A DNA stretch of 64,000 nucleotides from Cephalotus follicularis. Lineage: Eukaryota; Streptophyta; Magnoliopsida; Oxalidales; Cephalotaceae. Location: positions 363,608 to 427,607 of the forward strand of contig BDDD01000899.1 of assembly GCA_001972305.1 (NCBI GenBank), written 5' to 3'. Position numbers and translations under genes: made by a program. The first letter of the stretch is position 1, and every line of letters starts with the position of its first letter. Of the stretch, positions 45,896 through 57,915 are shown one piece after another. The notes under the pieces were generated by a model, which was not told where the DNA came from, ran no database searches, and worked only from the letters and a program-made list of their open reading frames with translations.

Positions 45896-46580
45896 ATCAG
45901 TGAACAATAAGCTCAAAGCATTCATAAAAATAAATTCGTACAACATTTGTAAAACTGAGTTTACATATAGCAACGTAAAATAGTGAAATGATAAAATCAT
46001 AACTTTCATAATGAAAAATAAACATAATTTTATCAAGAAATTGACAGAATTTTGGAATACATAAAACATGATAATCTGTCGTATAATTCTCAGAGAAAAT
46101 TTAAAACATTAACGTTAAGGTAAATATCTCAACGAATTTAGAAAGCTAAAATTCGTAAATAAAGTTAACGTAAATATTTCAACGAATTCGTAAATTTTAA
46201 CTAGTAAGTAAAGCCATAGCAAAATATAAGAAAGTACAACATTTAATAATTTTTTAAAAAATGGAATAAAATACATTGGCGAAAATAAGAATTTTCCTTA
46301 TATTGCTTTAATCCCCTTCTCTTCTTTTCTACACTGAAGTAATTTCAGCAGAACTTTCCCTCTCTTTTCTCCTCTTTCTCTACTCCTTTCTCTCTTTCTC
46401 TCCTCTTCCTCTCTCAGAATCTCAGACTCTCCTTCTCTCAGTAACTTAAGCTGAAATTACTACTGCACTAAGACGTTCTACTCACTTGTATTTATTGGAA
46501 GTAAAAGCCGCCTTAGATTTGTCGTTTTCTGCTTAAAATAATCAAAGTCGGGTAAAATATCTTCACTCCTTCATCCGTTT

Positions 46581-46932
46581 GTCGACACGCGTCCTTACTT
46601 AAATTTATTAACGTGCTAAACGACCAAAACGCCGGTATTTCCAAGTTTTTCCATTTAGCATCGGAGATTATGAGCAAAGAGTCGCTGCTTAAGCCTCAAA
46701 GCGCTGCAACTTATATCACGAAGCGTCGCCGATTAAACGCATTAACAAAGAAAATGGGCTTTAACTATCGACAAAAATGCTTAAAAGCGTCAACACTTTT
46801 AGGCTAAAACGTTTGTCTTGAAGTTAGTAGACACTTAAGGCATTTCACCGCATAACCATGGCAAACTGTCGACCTTTTAAAATAGGCAGACAATGCTTTA
46901 TAAACTGTCGACGCTTATTCTTGGCAGTCGAC
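46581..46932. repeat. GTCGAC-like array J in LTR F'
   Basis: Sites include 46581, 46681 (GTCGCT), 46703 (GCTGCA), 46725 (GTCGCC), 46767 (ATCGAC), 46789 (GTCAAC), 46868, 46907 and 46927. Steps within groups are 20-22 bp. This is more decayed than the others and lies 80-430 bp from the LTR 5' end. Confidence 0.6.
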
Positions 46933-47008
46933 GCTGGAAATATTTGCCAACCTCAACAATGGAAACCATATTTCCATATAACTTTAACAGAATTTCCCGG
47001 TCATTACA

Positions 47009-47870
47009 TCACTACTCCCAAAACTCCTCCCTGATTGCCCACATGAAGAAGATGGTCTCTTGTTACCAGCCTAAATCCTCAAATTACGTAACTCATCAGT
47101 CACAGATTCAATTAAGGAACTTCTTAGCTTTGTTGGTCTCTATTTTCACCATGTGAGGAGAAATTCTTGTCAACTCAATGAACTTGGCTTCATACTAGGG
47201 CACCGTCATACCGCCCTACACTAAACCAAGGAACTCAACTTCCATCTTATCAGTCTCTGTCTCAAAAAAATATTTTTCATTAAATTCTTTAACAAACATG
47301 TACTAAGACTTCTGCACCCTTGATTCTTCCCATGAGGATTTAACCATCCTCCACCAATGTTCCGCCTCACCCTGCAGCATATAAGTGGCGAAGGTAATTT
47401 TTTCTGTATCTGAACATCCCAAGACTTCAATGATTTTCTCCATTTGCATCACCCATCTCTCAGAGGCCATTGCATCAGCATCTCCCATAAAAACTTCAGA
47501 TTTTAACTTCAAAAATTTATTAAGGGATCCTCCCTTCGTGAAGGCATATCAATTGATCTCCTTGCTCTTTCTGCACGCCCAACTAGTCTTTCTGCTTGGG
47601 TTTGCTCTGGTACTTCTATTGGATGCCTAACTAGTCTTTCAGCCGGGGCTTGCTCTCCTGCAGTCCCATGACATTGCATGAATTCATTCATTTTGGCCAT
47701 CTTAGCATGCACCTCCCTTATAAAACCCTTGGGCCTTTCTTGGGTAGGAGCACCATTTTATGCTTCCTAGGCTGCACTTTCTTCTTCCGTGGCTCTATTA
47801 GCTCGGGTCCGTCTAGTCATTGGCCTTGCTCTACCTCCTCTTGAGGTATTTCAACGCTGGCCTTCCGTAT
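47009..47870 (-). pseudogene. Chromovirus gag remnant, family H (minus strand)
   Basis: Frames on the minus strand read KMAKMNEFMQ, then WVMQMEKIIEVLGCSDTEKITFATYMLQGEAEHWW, the core of Ty3/gypsy retrotransposon gag, in at least two shifted frames. The N-terminal part (RRTRANRA near 47810) and leader match the plus-strand gag at 59135-59482. The gag C-terminus and all of pol are missing where LTR F' begins at 47008. Confidence 0.8.
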
Positions 47871-48040
47871 TCCAACCTTGTATAAGAGACAAAAATCAGC
47901 TATCAATTTTCATAACCATAATTCAAAGAAGCTCAATATAACACTTAATAATTCTACAACTGCAAATAGCACTTTATTATATCAATCACTTTCAAGTTCC
48001 AACAACCAAGGACCCTATCTTGGCATATCCAGCATAGATT

Positions 48041-48053
48041 GTCTCTGATACCA
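48041..48053 (-). other. Met-tRNA primer site of the minus-strand H copy
   Basis: Read on the minus strand, TGGTATCAGAGAC heads a leader similar to the one after 59011 (a shared GTCCTTGG block). It lies 2-5 bp from the start of an LTR that runs the other way. Confidence 0.8.
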
Positions 48054-48334
48054 AGTAGTAACACCCAAAATTTCATAATGAAAGAATGATATTGGGTGCT
48101 TGGAAATGGGTTCTATGGCATTGGGCCGAACCTGGTCAAGGAGAGAGAGGAATGCTGGGCCGATTATCACAAATTATTAGCCCAAATTTTGAAGTAAACG
48201 ATGATAAGTGTCAAGGGAATATCCAGAGCCTTCCATTTCAGCTATAAAAGAGAAAGTGGTGAGTTTGGGGATGGTTGTTGCTGATTTGGAGAGAAAGAGA
48301 CAAGGGAAAGAGGCAAGCGAATGCCATTGTCTAG

Positions 48335-50011
48335 TGTAATACCCTGCATACCTGTACGTATTTTCTTACGGGTTCTATTTGTTTCGTTTATGTTTTGGGT
48401 ATGTTTTATGTTTCGTTAGTGTTTTGTGCTGCCTGATACCAGCCTTAAAGTTTGGGCTTGATAGTATGGATTTTGTGTTGGGAAAATTAGTTATATTATA
48501 TTTATTTATTATTAAAAACTATTTTAATTTATAAATACATAATCATTTTCAGAAATTACTTCCAGGTTGTGTAGTCGACTGGCTCTGTTGTGTAGTCGAC
48601 TGCCACCCATTGTTAGTCGACTGGATTCTTCAAACAGTCGGCTGGAATGTCCTGTAGTTTTCTGTTTTCATCCGTTATTCTACCGATGATCTGGGTTTAT
48701 CTCTAAACATCGTTATAATTTTGTTTTATGCTCAAAATGAATTTTTGACCCTTATATGAATGTTTTCGTATTGTATAGATTGTTGTGCTACGAGGAACTT
48801 TTTTTAATTTATCGGTTATTCATAAGCTTATCTGTGATCGCACAAGGTACAGGTTTCTCGTTCCTTGGCACACTCTTGATGTTTTAATTCTATTTTGAGA
48901 TTAAATACAGATTCTGGTTTTGTTATCATTCGATTTTATGAATATGCTGTCCTTTGATTTATGAACTCCGTATATTTAGATTTTGAAAATAAAGTCATTT
49001 GATATTCTGACTTTATGAAATCAGTATAATGTGTTTACGAAATGTTATCCAATCATCTCTTTATTGTGAAATTAAATGAGTTGATTTTCCGATTATGAAA
49101 GTATGTGTTTATATCGTTTGGGGACGATCTATGATTGTGTTTTGGGAAACCTTTTATGTGTTTTTAAATGATTTGATGAAATCATAATTTTTAAAGTGGT
49201 GATATACTGAGCTTTTTAACCACCTATGGGGGTACCATAGGCATGTTGTGAGCCTGGCACGGGGGTATGACACTTTCCGTAACGGTGTGATTTGTTTACG
49301 GCGTCTCTCTGTGATGTCCTTGGATAGGATTTGTGATAGAGGTGTATGGATAGATCCTAGTTGTATGTTTATGAGATATGTTTATGAGAATTGTTTGTGT
49401 AGTGCTGTATACTACAATTCCATTTGGCAATGTGGGTATCGTGAGCCCCTTGCTACTATATGATATGTTTTGTGCTCAGTCATGGATCCTATGTTTTAAA
49501 AAGGTACACATTATGGTTTTCAAGTCATGAACTGGTCTATATGTTTTGCCGTGGGCATTTACAAAGTATGTTTAAATTATTTTTATCGCTTAAGATTTCT
49601 GCTTAAAGTATGTTTTGAAATCTTCTTGGTTTAAAATATTGTTTACTGCTTTATATTTTGTATCAGTATGGAGGTTTGCTTAGTCGCGTTTTTGTTTCCA
49701 TGCGGCAGGTTATCAGGAGCAAAGGGGCAATGTGTGATGAGAGTGACTTCCATATGTCTGAGGATCACCTAGGAGCTGATTCTTCTGTGTTTATGTGGTC
49801 GTAGTAGGACCCGTTTATTAAACAATTATGTTAATTTGATTTATGACCTTTGGATTATGCATTAGTTTCAGTTTTGATCAGATTTTATATGTTTGGGTTA
49901 TGCTTTAAACCATCACATTTTTTAATAAAGAAGGACGTTTTAATACGATATGTTATGTTTAGTTTCCATTATATGCACTTGTGGCGACTCCCACAGATCG
50001 GGGGTGTTACA
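48335..50011 (+). repeat. 5' LTR of element C (1677 bp, internally deleted)
   Basis: TGTAATACCC...GGGTGTTACA. Compared with the 3' LTR, 982 bp (54916-55897 there) are missing at the join 48560/48561, just after the AT-rich promoter region (TTTATAAATACAT near 48530). The deletion also removes the first four of eight GTCGAC sites. Confidence 0.9.
48574..48642. repeat. 21-bp GTCGAC quartet C (remnant)
   Basis: Sites start at 48574, 48595, 48616 and 48637 (GTCGGC), exactly 21 bp apart each time. They equal the second quartet of array D in the 3' LTR. Confidence 0.85.
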
Positions 50012-50016
50012 GTTTA

Positions 50017-50028
50017 TGGTATCAGAGA
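50017..50028 (+). other. Met-tRNA primer site of element C
   Basis: TGGTATCAGAGA lies 5 nt after the 5' LTR end, the usual place and sequence for chromoviruses using initiator Met-tRNA. Confidence 0.85.
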
Positions 50029-50183
50029 ATAGGTTTTGTTTCCTTAGAAGACCTAACTCGGTTTGACCTGTGAGCTTGGGTAGACTTGGGTTAGGACTGC
50101 TATGTTTTCGGTCTTTCTAATATGTTTTCTATTTTGATCTTCATGTTTTGATTTGATATCACGTGTTTCGGTTTCCTTCGTAG

Positions 50184-51328
50184 ATGGTACGTACAAGAAA
50201 TACTTCTCAGAGAACTGCACCAGCTGGGGCTCGAAGGGAATTCAGAAATGAGCCTTCTGTGGAAGAATTGGTTCGTCAGGCAGTTGCTCAGGAAGTGAAT
50301 CGTGTTATGCAACGACAGAATCGGGAACAAGTGGTTGAGGAGAATGCTCCGGCAGAGGTTCAGGCGGGTGTGGAAGCTGGGGATAGGCATGGCACACCTA
50401 CTCATGTTTGTCTTGAGCGGTTTCAGAAACAGAGGCCGCAGTCTTTCAGTTCGGCTGTGACACCAGTGGAAGCTGAACATTGGATAACACACATGGAGAA
50501 GATCTTTAATGTTTTGAGGTGTGATGATCAGCAGAAAGTAAGGTTGGCAGCTTACAAACTCTAAGGGGATGCACAGAAATGGTGGAATACTCTGAATTCC
50601 GCTAAGGGTGGAGGTTATGCAGAAGCCCTGTCATGGTTTGAGTTTCGGGATGTCTTTTATCAGCAGTATTTCCCCACTGCTGATAAGGAGGCCTATGCTA
50701 GAGAGTTCGTAAACACCAGGCAGAAAGATGGAGAGACAGTTTCAGAATTCTTGGCCCGTTTCACTAGATTGGCTGGGTTTGCTGGATCCGCGGCTGGGTC
50801 AGCATCTAAGCAAGCTGAAAAATTCAAGTGGAAGCTCATTACCAGCTTAGGGGAAAGCTGATAAACTCAAGGTTTGCGGATGTAGCTGAGGTTGCTAATG
50901 CCGCGAAAAATATTGAATTAGAGAGATTGGATTTTCAGGCACCCCGTCTGGAAGGAGATAAGAAGCGAAATAGGAATGACCAAGGTTATGGACAGCAAAA
51001 CAAGGGTCAAGGCAGATCATGGAACAGGGGCAGAGGAGGTAAACAACATAACAAAGATCACAAGCAGAATAAAGATGGTAATCAACAGCGTCAGCAAGGA
51101 AATGATCAGAAGAACGCACAGGGAGCTTATTGGGGTAACCCCGACGTACAGATTGCTAAATGTGATGCTTGTGGTAGGTATCATCCGGTCGGTACGTATT
51201 ATAAAGTCAGTGGGGCTTGTTTTTTGTGTGGACAGATGGGACACTTTGCGAAGGATTGTCAGGATCCTCGTGCTAAGGAAAAGAAGGGTAATGGTGTGAA
51301 TGCTGGGCAGCGCAACATAGGAGGCTGA
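50184..51328 (+). pseudogene. Element C gag
   Basis: The start MVRTRNTSQRTAPAGARREF is followed by the gag core (HWITHMEKIFNVLRC, then QKWWNTLNSAKG and WFEFRDVFYQQYFP). A TAA at 50562-50564 interrupts the core in frame, and a frameshift near 50830 follows. The rest (50828-51325) has a basic Gln/Lys/Asn-rich stretch and the CCHC knuckle CFLCGQMGHFAKDC near 51218-51260. The TGA at 51326-51328 separates it from protease, which continues in the same frame. Gag would form the capsid; this copy cannot make a full protein. Confidence 0.9.
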
Positions 51329-54300
51329 GTCTTTGCGATTACGACTCATCAGGTAGCTAATGCTCCAGGTACGGTTTTAGGCTTTATTTCTGTTGGTAAC
51401 CGTAGAGCTTATGTGTTATATGATACTGGATCGACACACTCGGTTGTGGCGAGGTCTTTTGTTCGGCATCTTGGTATGCCTTCATAGTTGTTTGATCCTA
51501 CTTTGGTTCTTTTTACCCCTATGGGGACATCTGTTGTGATATCTGAGTGTTTTTATGATTGCCCTATTATTTTTGATGATCGGGTCCGAGATGCGGATCT
51601 TCTTCGTCTTGATATGTATGATTTCGATATTATTCTGGGGATGGATTGGTTGGAGCGCCATCGGGCTACGATTGATTGTCATGCTCGGAGGGTTCTGTTT
51701 GGAGATGTAGACCGACCTGATTTTATTTATCAAGGTTCACGGCCTATGAAGGATGTTAGGATCATATCGGTTATGAAGGCCCAGAAGTTAGTAGCTAAGG
51801 GTGCCGAAGGGTTTCTGGCAGTTGTGAAGGATGTCTCAATGGTCGGGCCTCGCCTTGAGGACTATCCTGTGGTTAGAGAATTTTCTGATGTGTTTCTGGA
51901 GGAGTTACCGGGTTTGCCACCGCAACGGGAAGTGGAGTTTTCCATCGAACTCATTCCTGGGGCAGCACCTATATCTAAAGCACCTTATAGGATGGAACCG
52001 CTTGAATTGCAAGAGCTGAAAGAGCAGTTGCAGGAGTTGCTAGAACGGGGTTTTGTCCGGCCAAGTGTTTCGCCATGGGGAGCTTCGGTCTTGTTTGTGA
52101 AAAAGAAAGACGGATCTATGAGACAGTGTATTGACTACAGAGAACTGAATCGAATCACTGTTCGTAATAAATACCCTTTGCCTAGGATTGATGACCTGTT
52201 TGATCAACTCCAAGGTGCACGGTATTTTTCTAAGATCGATTTGAGGTCTGGATATCATCAGTTGTGAATAAAAGATGAAGATGTGCCTAAGACCGCTTTC
52301 CGTACACGGTATGGGCATTATGAATTTCTGGTGATGCCATTTGGGCTTACGAATGCACCGACAGTTTTCATGGACCTAATGAATCGGGTTTTTCATGAGT
52401 GTTTGGATCGGTTTGTGATTGTGTTCATCGATGATATCCTTGTGTATTCGAAATCGAAGGAGGAACATGAAGAGCAACTTCGTATAGTGCTTTGCATTCT
52501 GAGGAAGAATCAGCTATACGCAAAGTTTTCTAAATGTGAGTTCTGGTTGCAACAGGTGGCGTTTTTCGGCCATGTGATTACAGCGGAGGGGATTTCTGTG
52601 GATCCTGCTAAGGTTGAAGCTATTACTAAATGGCTGAGACCTACTACAGTATCGGATGTGAGGAGCTTTTTGGGTTTGGCTGGTTACTATAGGCGGTTCG
52701 TGGAAGGCTTCTCCTCTATAGCCTTGCCACTGAATCAGCTTATGAGGAAGGGAGCAAAATTTGTGTGGAATGATGAACGGGAAGCATGTATTGAGAAGCT
52801 GAAGAACGGTCTTGTGTCTGCACCGATTCTCCGTTTACCATCTGGGTCGGGAGGATACCAGATTTATAGTGTTACTTCTAAAAAGGGTTAGGGTTGTGTT
52901 CTGATGCAGCATGGTCATGTGATAGCATATGCTTCGAAACAGTTGAAGCCTTATGAATTGAATTACCCTACGCATGATCTCGCGTTGGTGGAAGTTGTGT
53001 TTGCATTAAAAATTTGGAGGCACTACTTGTATGGAGAAACTTGTGTCGTCTTTACCGATCATAAGAGTCTCAAGTACATCTTCACGCAAAAGGAATTGAA
53101 TATGCGTCAGAGACGTTGGTTGGAGCTTCTGAAAGATTACGATTTGAATATTCAGTACCACCCTGGTAAAGCAAACGTGGTAGCTGATGCTCTGAGTAGG
53201 AAGAATTCTGGGAGTGTGGCAGCTTTGGTCATGCAGTCGCATTTGATAGCAGATATGGAGAGATTGGATTTGAATTTGTTTGTTTGGGGTTCAGATGGAT
53301 ATATGGTTGGCATGAGTATGGAACCTACCCTTATATCTCGAATTAAGGCAGCTCAGAATGATGACGGTGAACTTTGGGCCTTGATTCAGAATGTTGAAAA
53401 GGGTAAACAGTCAGAGTTCCGTGTGGATGAGCATGGAATGATCTGGTTGGGTAGTCGGTTGTGTGTTCCGGTAGATGCTTCTATCAGGGATGCTGTCTTA
53501 TCCGAAGCGCATAGCTCTCCGTTCTCTATACATCCAGGTTCTACAAAAATATATAGAGACTTGTAGGAAAATTTCTGGTGGAGCGGAATAAAGAGGGATG
53601 TAGCAGAGTTTGTCAGAAGTGTTTGGTCTGTCAGCAGGTTAAGATCGAACACCAGCGTGCTAGTGGTTTGTTACAACCCTTGGAAGTTCTGGTGTGGAAA
53701 TGGGAGAGTATTGCAATGGATTTTGTTACAGGCTTGCCGAGAACATATAGAAGAAACGATGTTATTTGGGTTGTTGTGGATTGGTTGACCAAATCAGCTC
53801 ATTTCTTGGCAATCCGAGAAGACTTTTCTGTGGACCGCTTGGCGGAGGTTTTCCAGCGGGAGATTGTGAGACTGCATGGGACTCCTGTATCTATTGTTTC
53901 GGATAGGGATCCTCGTTTCACCTCACAGTTTTGGCAGGGATTTCAGAAAGCTTGGGGTACTAGGCTAAATTTCAGTACAGCTTTCCATCCACAGACAGAT
54001 GGGCAGACAAAGAGGACTATTCAGACCTTAGAAGTTATGTTGAGGTCTTGTGCTTTGGACTGGACTGGAAGCTGGGATGAGTATTTGAGTCTAGTGGAGT
54101 TTGCCTACAATAATAGTTGGCATGCTAGTATTCGTATAGCTCCGTTTGAAGCTCTTTATGGGAGGAAATGCCGAGCTCCGATATGCTGGGATGAAGTCGG
54201 GGAAAGGGTTATTGAAGCCCCTGAGCTAGTACGAATCACTACTGAGAAAGTGGCCATAGCAAGGGAGAGATTGAAGACAGCTCAATCTCGACAGAAGAGT

Positions 54301-54706
54301 TATGCAGACAAACATCGAAAGGATTTGGAGTTCAAGGTAGGTGAACATATGTTCTTAAAAGTTTCACCTTGGAAAGACGTCCGGCGGTTTGGACTGAAGG
54401 GAAAGTTGAGTCCTCGGTATATAGGACCATTTGAGATTCTGGAGAGGGTTGGCGCAGTTGCGTATCGGTTAGCTTTGCTTCCACAGCTATCTCATGTTCA
54501 TGATGTGTTCCATGTGTCCTTGTTGAGGGGTTATCAGTATCATCCGCTACACGTGGTCCACTACCCTTTGGACAATGTTAGGGAGGATCTATCTTATGAG
54601 GAGGAGGCGGAAGCTATTTTGGATCGACAGGAGCGGGTTATGCGTAGCAAGACCGTTCCGTTTGTGAAGGTGTTATGGAGGAACCATCCCGAACGTGAGG
54701 CTACTT
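51329..54706 (+). pseudogene. Element C pol: protease, RT, RNase H, integrase
   Basis: Protease has YDTGSTHSVV near 51420, with a TAG at 51485-51487. RT runs from about 51870 ([13 protein letters not shown]) through PFGLTNAP and the catalytic FIDDIL near 52430, with a TGA at 52265-52267. RNase H has a changed first motif (SVTSKKG where SDASKKG is usual), then a TAG at 52889-52891; its other motifs remain. A TAG at 53564-53566 and a frameshift near 53613 break the integrase finger. Integrase keeps DWLTKSAHF and SDRDPRF, but QTKRTIQ replaces QSERTIQ, so the catalytic glutamate is lysine. The chromodomain-like tail is cut at REAT, where 3' LTR sequence starts. Confidence 0.92.
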
Positions 54707-57340
54707 CTGTACGTATTTTCTTACGGGTTCTATTTGTTTCGTTTATGTTTCAGGTATGTTTTATGTTTCGTTTATGTTTTGGGCTGACTGATACCAGCCT
54801 TAAAGTTTGGGCTTGATAGTATGGATTTTGTGTTGGGAAAATTAGTTATATTATATTTATTTATTATTAAAAACTATTTTAATTTATAAATACATAATCA
54901 TTTTCAGAAATTACTTTTTAAAACAAAAATCCTTAATATTTATTTTATTTCCTTTTATTTCTATTTTCTTTCCGATTTCTCTTCCAACTCTCCCTCTCTC
55001 TCTCGTAGTCCACTCTTCCCCAATCTCCTTCTCCCTCACAACTCTATCTTTTCCTCCTCATCTCCCCAGAAATCAGTCCACATTCCTTATCCTAGCAGAT
55101 TTGATTTCCTTTCTTTGTATCCTTTCCCATTTGGACTCCTTGCTATATATGTGAGGCTATGCGAAATCCTTTCTGCCGTGTCTTTCTTGGTGTGCTGCTA
55201 CTGCTGAATTGCTGTGCATTAAGGGTTGTAATTTTCGTGTCTCTTGCTCCATCAAAAAGGTTAGTTTCATCAAAGGATCAATACATAATTTATTTTATGG
55301 TTTATTGCATAGCATTATCAAAAGTTTGAATGGGTATTCCTTCCTCTTTGATTCTGTCGGGCAGCTTGTTCTTCTTCAATCAGTGTCGCCATTACAGGTT
55401 AGTGGTTGCTCTACTGTGATGGTTAGGTGTTAATGCGATCCATGAATTGTTTTGTCATGTTTAAGTTGTTATTGAAGGCGTAGTTTTGGTTTCTGTCCTT
55501 CTTGATTTTCTGTCGAATGATCATGTGTTTATAGCAATCTGTAGACATCTAAGAATTGATATATAATCTGTTGTTGATGCATATGATCATCATAAGTGGA
55601 TAGAATGAAATTATGAATTGGTATATTATGGTTTAGAGTCCCTGTCACCTTAAACAATTTTCTATCAACATGCCTTTGTCGAATTCTGTGTTGTAACAAT
55701 GTTTTCATGTCATATCGAGTTGTTTTACATGTTGGTAACCTTCTGGTATCGAAAAATCCGAGTCTTGTTTGCCAAGATTGCACAAACTGCACTGAACTGC
55801 TGTTTTGATACCCAGAACAGTTGACTGTCAGTATGAACAAGTCGACTGTCTAGTTGAGGAGTCGACTTGACCCCTGATCCAGTCGACTGTCTGCAAATCC
55901 AGGTTGTGTAGTCGACTGGCTCTGTTGTGTAGTCGACTGCCACCCATTGTTAGTCGACTGGATTCTTCAAACAGTCGGCTGGAATGTCCTGTAGTTTTCT
56001 GTTTTCGTTCGTTATTCTCCCGATGATCCGGGTTTATCTCTAAACATCGTTATAATTTTGTTTTATGCTCAAAATGAATTTTAGACCCTTATATGAATGT
56101 TTTCGTATTGTATAGATTGTTGTGCTACGAGGAACTTTTTTTGATTAACCGGTTATTCATAAGCTTATCTGTGATCGCACAAGGTACGGGTTTCTCGTTC
56201 CTTGACACACTCTTGATGTTTTAATTCTATTTTGAGATTAAATACAGATTCTGGTTTTGTTATCATTCGATTTTACGAATATGCTTTCCTTTGATTTATG
56301 AACTCCGTATATTTAGATTTTGAAAATAAAGTCATTTGATATTCTGACTTTATGAAATCAGTATAATGTGTTTACGATATGCAATCATCTCTTTATTGTG
56401 AAATTAAATGAGTTGATTTTCCGATTATGAAAGTATGTGTTTATATCGTTTGGGGATGATCTATGATTGTGTTTTGGGAATCCTTCTATGTGTTTTTAAA
56501 TGATTTGATGAAATAATAATTTTTAAAGTGGTGATATACTGAGCTTTTAACCACCTATGGGGGTAGCATAGGCATGCTGTGAGCCTGGCACGGGGGTATG
56601 ACACTTTCCGTAACGGTGTGATTTGTTTACAGCGTCTATCTGTGATGTCCTTGGATAGGATTTGTGATAGAGGCGTATGGATCGATCCTAGTTGTATATT
56701 TATGAGATATGTTTATGGGAATTGTTCGTGTAGTGCTGTATACTACAATTCCATTTGGCAATGTGGGTATCGCGAGCCCCTTGCTACTATATGATATGTT
56801 TTGTGCTCAGTCATGGATCCTATGTTTTAAAAAGGTACACTTTATGGTTTTCAAGTCATGAACTAGTCTATATGTTTTGCCGTGAGCATTTACAAAGTAT
56901 GTTTAAATTATTTTTATTGCTTAAGATTTCTGCTTAAAGTATCTTTTGAAATCTTCTTGCTTTAAAATATTGTTTACAGCTTTATATTCTATATCCGTAC
57001 TAAGGTTTGCTCAGCCGCGTCTTTGTTTCCATGCGGTAGGTTATCAGGAGCAAAGGGGCAATGTGTGATGAGAGTGACTTCCATATGTCTGAGGATCACC
57101 TAGGAGCTGATTCTTCTGTGTTTATGTGGTCGTAGTAGGACCCATTTATTAAACAATTATGTTAATTTGATTTATGGCCTTTGGATTATGCATTAGTTTC
57201 AGTTTTGATCAGATTTTATATGTTTTGGTTATGCTTTAAACCATCACGTTTTTAATAAAGAAGGACGTTTTAATACGATATGTTATGTTTAGTTTCCGTT
57301 ATATGCACATGTGGCGACCCCACAGATCGGGGGTGTTACA
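54707..57340 (+). repeat. 3' LTR of element C (2634 bp, first 17 bp missing)
   Basis: It matches the 5' LTR from CTGTACGTATTTTC onward and preserves the full internal region lost from the 5' copy. That region includes the pyrimidine-rich leader near 54970-55080 and the complete eight-site GTCGAC array. The first 17 bp, the polypurine tract and the pol end are gone; the join shares CTGTACG with the intact LTR start. Confidence 0.9.
55820..55979. repeat. 21-bp-phased GTCGAC array D (8 sites)
   Basis: Sites start at 55820 (GTTGAC), 55841, 55861, 55882, 55911, 55932, 55953 and 55974 (GTCGGC). Steps are 21, 20, 21, 29, 21, 21 and 21: two quartets with one longer step, the same plan as array A in a different LTR family. 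Confidence 0.87.
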
Positions 57341-57756
57341 GTCTAGAGACTCGTCTCTCCTTTCCGCTCTCGTTTTAATCCCCTCATTTCCAATCATGAA
57401 ATAGACATGGAGAGAGGAAGTGCCAAGGGAAACAGCGAAGGAAGAAGCTTAGCTTGAGGACATGAATGCGATTGTCTAAACGAGGAAAGGAAAGCGTAAA
57501 TCGAGACTCGACAAATTTAAGGTAGGATCTGCTACCTACTCAGTACTTGTATTTTATTTAAATGTTACAAATGTTATGCAATGCTTATGTATTTGGCTAG
57601 ATTTAGTCTACTGAATGAATGATAAGGCTGAGTATATATAATTGTCCTTTGGAACTAGTAGTAAGCTTTTACATACTGTGTTATAGACTGTAAAGAGTGT
57701 ATTAGTGTTTCGACACATGTTGGTTGAAGGTTCAAAGAAGGACTAGCGTACCTGGA

Positions 57757-57915
57757 CATGCTAAAGCTCGTGCCCGAGCATACCCGAGCTTGCATCCGAG
57801 CATGCCAAGGCATGTATTTGAGAATGCCAAAGCACATGCCCGAGCATACCCGAGAATACCAACGCATGTGTCTGCGCATGACAAATCACGTGCCCGAGCA
57901 TACCTGAGCATGCGT
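57757..57915. repeat. Degenerate CCGAGCATAC tandem repeat in LTR H
   Basis: Repeated phrases CGTGCCCGAGCATACC, CCGAGCATGCC and AATGCCAAAGCACATG recur with irregular spacing. They produce an Ala/Arg-rich open frame that is a by-product. A second degenerate repeat (GGTCACCAATTGAGATGAACC-like) lies near 58080-58230. Confidence 0.65.

Larger units (their letters stand above)
44377..47008 (-). mobile_element. Truncated LTR related to family F (F', minus strand), with a nested insertion
   Basis: Read on the minus strand it starts TGTAATGACCGGGAAATTC at 47008, like the solo LTR start TGTGATGACCCGAATTTCC. It carries a GTCGAC array near that end and shows the block with GGATTGCGATCCAG and the neighbouring AT-rich segment of family F near 44377-44470. 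It is cut at 44376 by LTR G, so the terminal third is missing. It is split by the insertion at 44503-45895. Confidence 0.65.
48335..57340 (+). mobile_element. Tekay-lineage Ty3/gypsy element C (9.0 kb, defective)
   Basis: It begins TGTAATACCC and ends GGGTGTTACA, flanked by GTCTAG (48329-48334 and 57341-57346), a 6 bp repeat where 5 bp is usual. It holds a 5' LTR, Met-tRNA primer site, gag, protease, RT, RNase H, integrase and a 3' LTR. The 5' LTR has lost about 980 bp. The pol end, the polypurine tract and the first 17 bp of the 3' LTR are deleted together. Gag-pol has about six in-frame stops and two frameshifts. Confidence 0.93.
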
